Part shown: positions 27,121 through 35,495 of the stretch, in pieces
How the letters are laid out: every line of letters begins with the position of its first letter
Position numbering within the stretch: the stretch's first letter is position 1
NCBI GenBank assembly: GCA_020073165.1
Contig: JAIQFP010000008.1
Span: 124,001-188,000, forward strand
Length of the DNA: 64,000 nt
Direction of reading: 5' to 3'
Source: Terriglobia bacterium
Lineage (GTDB): Bacteria; Acidobacteriota; Terriglobia; Terriglobales; Acidobacteriaceae
Notes under the pieces: generated by a model
Database searches by the model: none
What the model saw: the letters and a program-made list of their open reading frames with translations, nothing else
Told to the model about the DNA's origin: nothing
Translations under genes and position numbers: made by a program

Positions 27121-27600
27121 ATGCGCCGCCTGGTTATTGCCGTCCTGCTGGGTTTCCTGCTGCTCGCTGCTGTTGTCTCTGCCCAGGGCAACAAGTCTTC
27201 CCCGAACTCGAGTCCCACGGCACTGGCTTCGGCAGTAGAACCTCAAGTCACACCAGCATCGAATCCGCCAGGCTCTCTGGTGGTCCCGCCGGGCGTGATG
27301 AACGTGTGCACGGACAAGACTCCTCCTCCGTGCGCTACCCCGCCGCGCACCATCAAAGCCCCCAACCCGAAATATTCCAAGCAAGCCCGCAAGAAGAAAA
27401 TCGCAGGCCTCGTGGTGTTATGGCTGGTGGTGGACGCCAACGGCCTCCCTCGCGACATTCACGTGGCACGTTCTATAGGTTATGGACTCGATGAAGAGGC
27501 CATCAAGGCAGTGAGGAAGTGGAGATTCAAGCCGAGCACCTTGAATGGCCAGCCTGTACCCGTCCAGATCAACGTGGAAGTGGCTTTCAAGCTCTACTGA
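27121..27600 (+). CDS. Secreted TonB C-terminal-domain protein
   Basis: A 159-residue protein starting MRRLVIAVLLGFLLLAAVVSAQG, a signal peptide or signal anchor. After a low-complexity Ser/Pro linker, residues about 80-159 form a TonB-type C-terminal domain: PNPKYSKQARKKKIAGLVVLWLVVDANGLPRDIHVARS, then LDEEAIKAVRKWRFKPSTLNGQPVPV and a final beta strand. True TonB proteins energise outer-membrane receptors with ExbBD; none is next to this gene. Stand-alone domains of this type are numerous in some phyla and often uncharacterised. Two cysteines (CTDKTPPPC) may form a disulfide. Confidence 0.75.
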   Translation: MRRLVIAVLLGFLLLAAVVSAQGNKSSPNSSPTALASAVEPQVTPASNPPGSLVVPPGVMNVCTDKTPPPCATPPRTIKAPNPKYSKQARKKKIAGLVVLWLVVDANGLPRDIHVARSIGYGLDEEAIKAVRKWRFKPSTLNGQPVPVQINVEVAFKLY

Positions 27601-27602
27601 CC

Positions 27603-28961
27603 CTACTCCCCGCTCTTCCCCCCGCCCCGCAACCCGGTAATGGTGTAGTTCCCCTTCACCGGCTTCTCCTTCGTCCAGTCATGATACTGATGGCACTCGG
27701 AGCACCGCCCGTTGGCGGCGTCCGCCTGTGGACCGGCTTGCTTGTGGCAGGTGCGGCAGGAGTCGATTCCCGGTACCAGCACCTCGGCGGTGTCCTGGCT
27801 ATTGCGGCTCTTGACGTGGCAGGCGTCGCACTTCAGCAGGCGGTGGGCGTCGTGGTCGAACTCGGCGTGCGGCAGCCAGCGCACGGGGATGTTTGACTTG
27901 GCCACCGTGGGCAGTTGCTGCGGGTCGTCCGGCTGAATCATGGTGTGGCAGAGCTTGCATCCCTTGCCCCACAGGATGCGGTCCGACAACATCACTTGCA
28001 GCGCAATCCATTCCTGGCGGTTGTGCGGCGGCGGCGGATAGACCTTGCCCGGCAGCATGCGCTCCGGCGCAATCGGTTCCGACAGCGCACCCGGATGAGT
28101 GGAGAAATATTCGTTGTACTCGCGATACAGGAAGGCCTGCACGATGTCCGGGCGGTCGTGCGGGACGGCCTCATCGAAGCGCTTGTCGAACTGCAGGTCC
28201 TTCACGTGGCAGCCTTCGCACTGCTCGGTGTAGCGGATGGGGGCCATGTAGGCGCGATCGGCGGACTTGCCCTGGCTCTCCATCGTCGCTGAGACCATCT
28301 TCAGTTCCGCGCCCGCGTAGGGCCACGTGCCTTCCATCCCTCCCGGACGATGGCAATCGTGACAATCGAGCTGCACCGGTCCATGCGGTCCGGCCAGATT
28401 GGGCACCAGATGTTTGTAGTGATTCAGCTTGACCTTGCCGGGATCGGGCATCCCCGGCCGCAGCGCGGCGAACTCGGGATGCTGATTGTCAAAGTCGGCG
28501 ACGTCCTTCACGTACTGGGTCGTGCCCTTGGTGTGCTCGCCGAGGTCGGCGTGACACTGGGTGCAGCCCGCGTCCTGCGTGCTCGCCAGCCGCAGCGAGC
28601 CCTTGTGTTCCACGTGGCAGGCGCCGCACTGGGGCGTGAAGCTGGCTTTCTCCTCGTGATGTGCCGGGGCGTCATGACAAGCCAGACACTTCTTGTCGCT
28701 GACCTGCTTGCTGAAAAATCCCAGCGTGCTCTCGTGGCAGACCTCACACTTTTTGCCAAACACCGCGTGCGAGGAGGCCAGGGGCCCGCTGCTGTACGCC
28801 TTCTCCCCGGTCGCCTGCTGCGACACGATCCACACCAGCGCAATCACCGGGATCCCCACGGAGAGCCACAGCCGCCAGCGCCGCAAGGGATGCGGCTTGG
28901 CGAAATACTGCAAGTCCATCCGCTTGGCCAGCGTCTTGGTTGTCCGTGTACGTCGCAGCAT
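27603..28961 (-). CDS. Membrane-anchored decahaem c-type cytochrome
   Basis: A 452-residue protein. A cytoplasmic N-terminus of about 30 residues precedes one anchor (LWLSVGIPVIALVWIVSQQ), then a periplasmic part with ten CXXCH haem sites: CEVCH (residue 72), CLACH, CGACH, CTQCH, CHDCH, CEGCH, CKLCH, CDACH, CRTCH and CSECH. Many additional His could be distal ligands. It is the last gene of the operon, 15 bp after the b-type membrane subunit, so it most likely accepts electrons from that subunit on the periplasmic face and passes them to soluble or outer-membrane cytochromes (inference). Family: NrfB/NapC-like multihaem proteins in the broad sense. Confidence 0.85.
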   Translation of the reverse strand: MLRRTRTTKTLAKRMDLQYFAKPHPLRRWRLWLSVGIPVIALVWIVSQQATGEKAYSSGPLASSHAVFGKKCEVCHESTLGFFSKQVSDKKCLACHDAPAHHEEKASFTPQCGACHVEHKGSLRLASTQDAGCTQCHADLGEHTKGTTQYVKDVADFDNQHPEFAALRPGMPDPGKVKLNHYKHLVPNLAGPHGPVQLDCHDCHRPGGMEGTWPYAGAELKMVSATMESQGKSADRAYMAPIRYTEQCEGCHVKDLQFDKRFDEAVPHDRPDIVQAFLYREYNEYFSTHPGALSEPIAPERMLPGKVYPPPPHNRQEWIALQVMLSDRILWGKGCKLCHTMIQPDDPQQLPTVAKSNIPVRWLPHAEFDHDAHRLLKCDACHVKSRNSQDTAEVLVPGIDSCRTCHKQAGPQADAANGRCSECHQYHDWTKEKPVKGNYTITGLRGGGKSGE

Positions 28962-28976
28962 CGCCTCGACTCCGGG

Positions 28977-29897
28977 TTAGTAGCGCAGGGCAATCACGGC
29001 GTGCACCGCCCCGAGCAGCAGCAGCGCATAGGAAATCGGAATGTGGACCAGCAACCATCCGTGCAGGACCGTGTGATAGCGGCGTTGCTGGTCGAGTTGC
29101 CGCTTTTCCTCGCAGACATTCTCCAGGTCGTCCACGGTGGAGCGGACGTTGCCGGGAAGCAACACCCGCAATTGACGGAACAGGGCTTCGGCGCGGCCCG
29201 GGTCGCTCAGGGCCGGCCCGCGCGAACCTACGTGCTGCAGAAACGGCTGGATCTCGCGAGTAAAGAACCCGCGCAACTCCACCGCTGCCTCTTCGTCTAC
29301 TTGCAAGCCGGAAGCGACCGTCAGCCCGCCCATCGTGCCGGCGCTGGCGGAGCACGCCCGCTCCTCAGCCGTGGCCTTCTCCAGATTGCCGGCGAGAGCA
29401 TCGACGGCCTCTTCCACCAACTTTGCCGCCTCTTCCATCAGTTGCGCGCGCACTCGCTCGATCTGTTCATAGATGGTTTCCATCGGAATGCGCTCGGTGG
29501 TCAGGCGCGGCATGTAGTGCTGCAATATGGCGCCGAAGATCCCGCTCACAAAGACGATGATGAACAACCACATCAGGGTGGTCGTCAGCGCGCCACCGAA
29601 GTGAAAGCCGCCGTGGAGCAGGATGATCGGAAAAGCGAGAAAACCGAGCCAGAGATGCCCCCGCATCCACGCCTGCGCCCGTCCGATGCGCCAGATGGGA
29701 AACTTCTTGCGCAGGCCCAGCAGTCCGGCAAACAGCATGAAAGCGGAGCCGACGCTCCCATACACCAGGCCCATCACACTTCCGCCAGTCGCCCCTTGCG
29801 GCGAACTGCGGCTGTACGGGATGTACACCACCAGCGCCACCGCCAGCCCAATCACGCTGCCGATGAACCATTTGCGGTGTGTTTCGTCGATGCGCAC
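28977..29897 (-). CDS. Cytochrome-b-like membrane subunit
   Basis: A 306-residue integral membrane protein. Predicted spans lie near residues 10-28, 45-62, 80-100, 105-128 and a final pair formed by LVHIPISYALLLLGAVHAVIAL. Candidate haem ligands are His in RGHLWLGFLAFPIILLHGGFHFGG and the C-terminal HGWLLVHIPISYALLLLGAVH. A soluble helical insert of about 120 residues, with Cys at about 182 and 262, separates the helices. This pattern resembles b-type subunits of ferric-reductase or DmsC/NarI-like type. Three bp separate it from the upstream iron-sulfur gene. It would carry electrons from cytoplasmic Fe-S clusters across the membrane to the decahaem cytochrome (inference). Confidence 0.7.
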   Translation of the reverse strand: MRIDETHRKWFIGSVIGLAVALVVYIPYSRSSPQGATGGSVMGLVYGSVGSAFMLFAGLLGLRKKFPIWRIGRAQAWMRGHLWLGFLAFPIILLHGGFHFGGALTTTLMWLFIIVFVSGIFGAILQHYMPRLTTERIPMETIYEQIERVRAQLMEEAAKLVEEAVDALAGNLEKATAEERACSASAGTMGGLTVASGLQVDEEAAVELRGFFTREIQPFLQHVGSRGPALSDPGRAEALFRQLRVLLPGNVRSTVDDLENVCEEKRQLDQQRRYHTVLHGWLLVHIPISYALLLLGAVHAVIALRY

Positions 29898-29900
29898 GCT

Positions 29901-32075
29901 CTATCCCTTCATCCCCGTACTGCGCTGCTTGAGCAAGCCGGCAAAGAACTCCGGCGGATTCACCCGGTGCGCGGCGTCATGCGGGCATGCATACACGCAA
30001 CTCGGCTCCTCGTGGTCCAGGCACAGGTCGCACGACGTGGCCTTCACCTTGACGCTGGCAATCCTGCGTCCCGGATACGTAGGATCATCTTGCTCCACCG
30101 GGAAGGGATGCATGTTGATATTGCCGTACGGACAATTGTTGGCGCACTGGCCGCAGCCGATGCACCAGTCCTCAATGATGACTTCGAGCGAATTGCGCCG
30201 CCGGATGGAGCCCACCGGGCACCCCACCATGCACAGCGGGTCGCGGCACTGGCGGCAGGAAGTCGCCACCAGGTACTTGTCAAAGCGCAGGCCCTCGCGG
30301 ATCAGCCGGCTCACTCCGTCATGCGCGTCGGCACAGGCGCGTACGCACTGGTCGCAGCGTGTGCAGCGCTCCAGGTCGAGGATGAGCAGGCTCTGCGCTT
30401 CCATCAGCCCCTGGTTGAGGAACTGCTCCACGGGGACGTTAGCCACCTGCATGGCCCGCTGGCGGTTGGCTTCAATGCGTTCCGCCGCTGCCGCTTCCAG
30501 CTTCTGCCGGATCGCCGGGAACTTGTCCAGCATGAGCTGGAAGTCTTCTCCCGGAATGCGCACGACTTCCACGTGATCGAGCGCCGTACAAGTTGCCGTG
30601 CGGGCAATCCCCCCGAGCAAGGCGATCTCGCCGAAGTAGCCGCCCCGCGCCAGGTAAGCCAGCACCATGTCGCCGCCGGGGCGATGTTCTGACACCTTAA
30701 CGAATCCCAGCCGCACCAGGTAGAAGCTATCGCCCGGCTCGCCTTGGCGGCAGATCACCTGTCCCGGCGCGAAACGCACCAGCTCCACGTGCTCCCGCAG
30801 GTGGTCGATGAACTCCGGCGTCAGCGAAGCCAGCACCGGGACGCTGCGCAAGTGCGAATCTAGCGCCCGCTTCCTGTAGGTTCGATCCAGCTGGTCGCGG
30901 AAGTTCTTGTTGCGCTGCATGATGTCGAGCACGTTGCGCAACATCTCCAGCATGGTGCAGTCGGTCTTGGCCCGCACCGTGGCCGAGCGCGGGTAATAAC
31001 TCATGCAAGTCATTTCGCCAAACAGCTCGCCCGGCCCCAACTCGGCAATTGGGTTATCGTAAGGGAGATCAACGGAAGCATCGATCGGAATGAAAGGACG
31101 GTCCACTTCCTCCGTCCGCGGGTCGTTGGCGCGTGGTGCAAGAAGGCTCTTGAGCTTGCTCAGGAAACCTCGACCGCTGTCCTGGGTCTTGACGTGGGCG
31201 ATGGGACTGGAGAGAAAGACGTCCACTTTCCCTTCCAGAATGTAGAACGCGGTAGCGCCGAAGTCGCCTTCGCGGCAGATGATGTCGCCGGCGCGGAAAC
31301 GGCGCTCGACTACGGCATGGCTGTTGAGTTCCAGGAAGGTGCCGGAGACATTCTTGAAGATCGGAAGGCCGAGGAGCGAGTCGGGATCGACCGCCTGGCC
31401 GGGCAACTTGGTCCCTACCACCGCTCGGTTGGTGAGCGCGCCGGTGGGACAGGACACCATGCATTCGCCACAGGAAACGCACGACGAACTGCCCATTGGA
31501 AGGTTGGTGTCAAAGGCGATGCCCGCCTGGTATCCCTTGCCGCGCCGCGCCAGCACCCAGTTGTGGCGAATGTCGTCGCAACCGCGAATGCAGCGCTCGC
31601 ACAGGATGCAAGCTTCGTGGTCCACGGCGATGGCGATCGAAGATTCGTCTTTGCCGCGCGGAGTGACCTTTTTCGGAAAGCGCGGGTGCTGGACCCCGGC
31701 TTGCTCCGCCATGCGCTCCAGTTCGCAGTCCCCGGAGTGTTGCTGGCGGGCGCAGGGCGAGGGATGGTCGGACATCAGCAACTCGACCAGGGTCTTGCGC
31801 ACCCCCACCACCTGCTCGGTGTTGGTCTTTACCACCATGCCTTGTTCGGCCTGGCGAATACAGGAGGCAGCGAGCTTTGGTCCCGCCTCGACCACGCAGA
31901 CACGGCACACCCCGATGGGATTCTCATTCTGCTGGTGGCAAAGCGTAGGAATGGGGATGCCGTTGATCCGCGCGGCGTCAAAGATCGTAGTTCCCTGGGG
32001 AACGGAAACTGCGACGCCGTCGATGGTCAACTGGACTTGCGGTACCGGCTTGCCGGCCGTCCCGTCGGGGCTCAT
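29901..32075 (-). CDS. Iron-sulfur protein with two cyclic-nucleotide-binding domains
   Basis: A 724-residue fusion. Residues 1-90: NuoG/HoxU-like [2Fe-2S] ferredoxin (Cys46, 57, 60, 72). About 103-120: a HisCys3-like segment (DHPSPCARQQHSGDC) in which the second of the three expected Cys is Gln. 156-213: two [4Fe-4S] motifs (CILCERCIRGC, CVSCGECMVSCP). 245-385 and 415-520: two cNMP-binding domains with phosphate cassettes FGEMTCMSYYPRSATVRA and FGEIALLGGIARTATCTA. 571-700: further ferredoxin motifs of DmsB/HybA type (CTRCDQCVRAC, CRQCRDPLCMVGCP, CIGCGQCANNCP, CDLCLDHEEPSCVYACP). The start overlaps the NuoEF stop (ATGA). It likely wires NAD(P)H-derived electrons to the membrane subunit, with cNMP as a possible gate. 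Confidence 0.85.
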   Translation of the reverse strand: MSPDGTAGKPVPQVQLTIDGVAVSVPQGTTIFDAARINGIPIPTLCHQQNENPIGVCRVCVVEAGPKLAASCIRQAEQGMVVKTNTEQVVGVRKTLVELLMSDHPSPCARQQHSGDCELERMAEQAGVQHPRFPKKVTPRGKDESSIAIAVDHEACILCERCIRGCDDIRHNWVLARRGKGYQAGIAFDTNLPMGSSSCVSCGECMVSCPTGALTNRAVVGTKLPGQAVDPDSLLGLPIFKNVSGTFLELNSHAVVERRFRAGDIICREGDFGATAFYILEGKVDVFLSSPIAHVKTQDSGRGFLSKLKSLLAPRANDPRTEEVDRPFIPIDASVDLPYDNPIAELGPGELFGEMTCMSYYPRSATVRAKTDCTMLEMLRNVLDIMQRNKNFRDQLDRTYRKRALDSHLRSVPVLASLTPEFIDHLREHVELVRFAPGQVICRQGEPGDSFYLVRLGFVKVSEHRPGGDMVLAYLARGGYFGEIALLGGIARTATCTALDHVEVVRIPGEDFQLMLDKFPAIRQKLEAAAAERIEANRQRAMQVANVPVEQFLNQGLMEAQSLLILDLERCTRCDQCVRACADAHDGVSRLIREGLRFDKYLVATSCRQCRDPLCMVGCPVGSIRRRNSLEVIIEDWCIGCGQCANNCPYGNINMHPFPVEQDDPTYPGRRIASVKVKATSCDLCLDHEEPSCVYACPHDAAHRVNPPEFFAGLLKQRSTGMKG

Positions 32076-33706
32076 GCTCGCCTCGCTGATTCACTGAAGC
32101 ACACGCCGGCCAGGCAACGGCGGCGCACCACGTGATCGTCCACCACTTCGCGGAAATGCGTCAGCACCGACACGATGGGCACCGGCACCACCTGCCCCAG
32201 CCCGCAAATGGAGCTCAAGCGCATCGCGTCCGATAACTCTTTCAGCAATTGCAGGTCGTGCTCCCCGGCTCTGCCTTCGGTCCAGCCTTTCAGCATCTCC
32301 ACCATCTTCTGCGATCCCAAACGACAGGGCACGCACTTGCCGCAGGATTCGTTGCGGAAGAAGCGCACCGAGTTCAGCGCCATGTCGAGCATGCAGCGGC
32401 CTTCGGCGCAAACCACGATCGCCCCCGAACCCACCATCGATCCCACCTTCGCCACCGCGTCCCAATCCAGAGGCAGGTTGGTCATCGAAGCCGGAAGGTA
32501 TCCTGAAGAGGGGCCGGAGGGCGCAAAACCCAGCAGCTTCTTGCCGTCAATAATGCCGCCGGCATACTGGAAAATCAGCTCCTGATAGCTGATGCCCATG
32601 GGAACTTCGAAAATTCCCGGGCGATTCACATCCCCGCTGATGCCCACGAACTTCGACCCCAGCGACCCGCCCTTCCCTTGAGCCTTGTACCAGTTCTCCA
32701 CGTTGTTGATCACCGTGGGCTGGTTCCACAAACCGTTGGTGCCGGGAAATGGAGGCTTGTTGCGCGGCTCCGCTCGCTTGCCTTCAATGGCCTCCAGCAG
32801 CGCGCTCTCTTCGCCGCAGATGTAGCCGCCGGGGCTGACGAAAATCTTCAGGTCAAAGGCCAGACCGCTGCCCAGAATGTTGTTTCCCAGCAAGCAATGC
32901 TGGTAACAGCGGTCGAGTTCAGCCTGCAGGACTTCCTTGGGGTACTCATACTCGTGGCGAATGTAAAGAATTCCCTCTTTGGCCCCGGTGACCAACCCGG
33001 CCATGATCATGCCCTCGATCACCAGGTAAGGCACGTTCTCCAGGATGAAGCGGTCCTTGATCGTACCCGGCTCGCTTTCGTCGGCGTTGCAGACGATGTA
33101 CCTGGCCGTGCCGGGCGCGTTCCGCACAATCTCCCACTTCAGGCCGGTCTTGAAGCCGGCGCCACCCATGCCCCGCAGACCGCTCGCCTTCAGCGCGGCG
33201 ATAATATCCTGCCAGTTCTGTGTCTCAAGGAAGCGCCGGACCACGGCGTACTCACCATTCCCGTTGTAAGGATCCATGGCCACTGGCACGCGCGGCTTGT
33301 GGTGGACGGCTTCCGGCAACGGCTTTCCCGCCAAAGCGTCCTGCACCATGGAGACCACTTGCGGTCCGCTCACGTGCGAGTAGATGACATCGTTGATCAT
33401 CACTGCCGGAGCTTCATCGCACCGCCCCAGGCAGGAAACGTCGCGAATAGAAAGGCTCTGCTGGTCCCCGCGGAAAGCCGCTTCCAGGCCCGACTTGAGC
33501 TGGTCCCCGCCCCGTAAGTGACAGGTCATATCGGCGCAAACCCGGCAGTCTACTTTGGGCGGAGGAGTGAGATGAAAATGCGGGTAGAAGCTGGCCACGG
33601 CGTGGATCTGGCTCACCGGAACATTGATCTTCCCCGACAACACCTGTAGTTGCTCGGCGGGCAAGTAGCCAAACTCTCGCTGGATGGCCCTCAGTTCGTC
33701 GAACAC
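32072..33706 (-). CDS. NuoE-NuoF fusion, NAD(P)H-oxidising flavoprotein
   Basis: A 544-residue protein. Residues about 1-125 are NuoE-like thioredoxin-fold [2Fe-2S] (CADMTC and CLGRCDEAP). About 140-540 are NuoF-like: SGLRGMGGAGFKTGLKWE binds FMN/NADH, followed by ICNADESEPGT-type sequence, GGYICGEESALLEAIEG, and the [4Fe-4S] site ESCGKCVPCRLGS with a later Cys in SSICGLGQ. This is the NADH-oxidising module of complex I, also used by NAD-reducing hydrogenases and formate dehydrogenases. No hydrogenase or formate dehydrogenase gene is adjacent; the operon leads instead to cytochromes. The GTG start at 33706 is short for NuoE and the frame is open upstream, so a slightly longer protein is possible. 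Confidence 0.9.
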   Translation of the reverse strand: MFDELRAIQREFGYLPAEQLQVLSGKINVPVSQIHAVASFYPHFHLTPPPKVDCRVCADMTCHLRGGDQLKSGLEAAFRGDQQSLSIRDVSCLGRCDEAPAVMINDVIYSHVSGPQVVSMVQDALAGKPLPEAVHHKPRVPVAMDPYNGNGEYAVVRRFLETQNWQDIIAALKASGLRGMGGAGFKTGLKWEIVRNAPGTARYIVCNADESEPGTIKDRFILENVPYLVIEGMIMAGLVTGAKEGILYIRHEYEYPKEVLQAELDRCYQHCLLGNNILGSGLAFDLKIFVSPGGYICGEESALLEAIEGKRAEPRNKPPFPGTNGLWNQPTVINNVENWYKAQGKGGSLGSKFVGISGDVNRPGIFEVPMGISYQELIFQYAGGIIDGKKLLGFAPSGPSSGYLPASMTNLPLDWDAVAKVGSMVGSGAIVVCAEGRCMLDMALNSVRFFRNESCGKCVPCRLGSQKMVEMLKGWTEGRAGEHDLQLLKELSDAMRLSSICGLGQVVPVPIVSVLTHFREVVDDHVVRRRCLAGVCFSESARRA

Positions 33707-34154
33707 GTCAGCCAGACTCCGTTCAGACCAGTTCCGAGCTCCGGGAAGATGAGTGGACAGTAAGAGCGCGAATGCTATAGCAAAACATTTCCCTTGTCCA
33801 GAGGACCCTCCGTGGCTAGCGTCTCAGTTCGGTCAAACTCAACTATTTTGTCATCCTGAACGGAACTGGGCCGCTTCCGCTTCCACGACTCTCAGGGAAT
33901 TCTCGCTGGGTGCGTGCAGCGGGGCGCACGTCGTCGGGGAAAATACCTCGGCGCGGACGTGGTAGATCGGGCGGAGTAGGGTCACGGTGCGAAGCTGCTG
34001 CTTCGCTCAGGACAACGATCACAAAAAGGCTCAGGGCGCAGAGTTTGCACCCTCATTTACCACACTCCACTCTCGGTTGATTTCTGACCCAATCTGTCGT
34101 ATAAGCAGTCACCCCGGAGAAAGTTCGGACATTGGCACCGTATTGAGCACAGTT
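33707..34154. other. Divergent intergenic region with a protein-poor repeat
   Basis: No gene supported. It separates the redox operon (-) from the pentahaem cytochrome gene (+). The middle (about 33850-34025) has TCATCCTGAACGGAAC and CTTCGCTCAGGACAAC-type sequence, a dispersed intergenic repeat style also seen near 11440 and 63250. A promoter for the plus-strand gene is at 34077-34105. A weak minus-strand candidate is TGGACA (33795-33800) with TATAGC (33774-33779), spacer 15. Confidence 0.4.
34077..34105 (+). promoter_or_regulatory. Sigma-70-like promoter for the pentahaem cytochrome gene
   Basis: TTGATT (34077-34082) and TATAAG (34100-34105) are 17 bp apart, close to the housekeeping consensus, and lead to a 5' leader of about 40 bases before ATG 34155. 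Confidence 0.5.
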
Positions 34155-35495
34155 ATGGCAAGAAACGGGCGAATATTTTTGCTGGGAGTTTGGGCTCTGC
34201 TGCTGCTTACCCCTGCCCTGGCGGCCGGCCCACCTGAACGCGCGGCAGCCGTCTCCGGCAAGTATGTTGGCCCGGGCGGGTGCGCCGCCAGCAGTTGTCA
34301 TGGCAGCGTGCAGCCGAAAGCAGTGACCCGTATCTTTCAAAATGAGTACAGCATCTGGATCGCCCAGGACAAACACGCTCGCGCGTTTTCTGTGCTCTCC
34401 AATCCGGTGTCCCTGCGGATCGGTAAAATCCTGAATATCGGCCGTCCCGATCAGGCCGCCAAGTGCCTGGTTTGTCACTCCCTCTACGTTCCCACCGAGC
34501 AACGCGCTCAAATCTTCGAACTGGATGACGGAGTGAGTTGCGAGTCCTGCCACGGACCGGCCTCGGGTTGGCTGGGTCCCCACACACAACGGGACTGGCC
34601 CCATGAAAAATCCGTCTCCTTGGGAATGTACGACACTCGCAATCTCACCCTTCGCTCCGAGAAGTGTCTGACTTGCCATCTTGGCACGGCAGAAAAGTTT
34701 GTGGATCACGAGATGATCGCCGCCGGGCATCCTGACTTGACCTTCGAGCTCGACTTGTTCAGCACGGTCATGCCGCGGCACTGGAAGATGCCGGAAAGCT
34801 ACGAAACCGGTGCTTGGCGGCAGGTGCAGGCCTGGGGCGTGGGAGAGGCGGTACAACTCCGCGAGTCGCTCAATCGCGTGTCGCGCCGCGCCAAGGACAC
34901 CAAAGGCGCATGGCCCGAGTACGCCGAACTGGACTGCTTCGCCTGTCACCACAGCCTGACCATGCCGCTGGATAGCTGGCGGCAGGAGCGTGGCTACCCC
35001 GGGCGCCGTCCCGGCAATCCCCCTTGGAACCAGTCCCGCGAGGTCATGTTCCGTGCTTTGGTCGAGGAGATTAGCCCCGGCGCCGCAAAGCAATTCAACG
35101 ACGAAAGCACTCGCCTGGCAGGCCTGATGAACCAACTGAACGGCAACCGCGAGGAAGTCGGCGCCAGCGCCGACCGCGCCGCTGCGCTCGCCGATCAGAT
35201 GGCCAAACAAGTCGAAGGTCAGAATTATGATTCCGCTCTGACCTTGCGGTTGTTGCGGCGCGTCGCCGGCGACGGCGCCGCGATCGCCAACGAGGGTGAA
35301 AGGCCGGCTGAGCAAGCCGCCATGACTCTGGATTCCCTGTTCACCGCGTATAACCAGAACGCGAAGCCGGCCAACGGCGCAGACGTGCGCGCCGCCATTG
35401 ATGCCTTGTTCCAGCAGCTACAGAATCCGTCAGCGTACTCGGCCCCGCGGTTTGCGGCCCAGATGCAGCGGGTCAGCGAGCTTCTGGGTCGTTAG
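34155..35495 (+). CDS. Pentahaem cytochrome c554-like periplasmic protein
   Basis: A 446-residue exported protein from ATG 34155 with signal peptide IFLLGVWALLLLTPALAA. Haem sites: CX4CH (CAASSCHGS) near the mature N-terminus, then CLVCH, CESCHGPAS, CLTCH and CFACHH, giving five likely haems. The WIAQDKHARAFSVL and CESCHGPASGW segments fit the cytochrome c554/c-prime family. The C-terminal 150 residues are haem-free and helical. It diverges from the redox operon and could be the soluble carrier between inner-membrane and outer-membrane cytochromes (inference). The last four bases overlap the end of the convergent GH13 gene. Confidence 0.85.
   Translation: MARNGRIFLLGVWALLLLTPALAAGPPERAAAVSGKYVGPGGCAASSCHGSVQPKAVTRIFQNEYSIWIAQDKHARAFSVLSNPVSLRIGKILNIGRPDQAAKCLVCHSLYVPTEQRAQIFELDDGVSCESCHGPASGWLGPHTQRDWPHEKSVSLGMYDTRNLTLRSEKCLTCHLGTAEKFVDHEMIAAGHPDLTFELDLFSTVMPRHWKMPESYETGAWRQVQAWGVGEAVQLRESLNRVSRRAKDTKGAWPEYAELDCFACHHSLTMPLDSWRQERGYPGRRPGNPPWNQSREVMFRALVEEISPGAAKQFNDESTRLAGLMNQLNGNREEVGASADRAAALADQMAKQVEGQNYDSALTLRLLRRVAGDGAAIANEGERPAEQAAMTLDSLFTAYNQNAKPANGADVRAAIDALFQQLQNPSAYSAPRFAAQMQRVSELLGR

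Noticed and set aside
28350-30692. A 780-residue plus-strand open frame across the redox operon
   Set aside because: It is antisense to ten CXXCH motifs and to ferredoxin motifs that are certainly real; its sequence is His/Arg/Gln-rich and low in structure, as expected for an antisense frame.
34053-35315. Minus-strand open frame of 420 residues opposite the pentahaem cytochrome
   Set aside because: The plus strand has signal peptide and five haem motifs; the minus frame has none.
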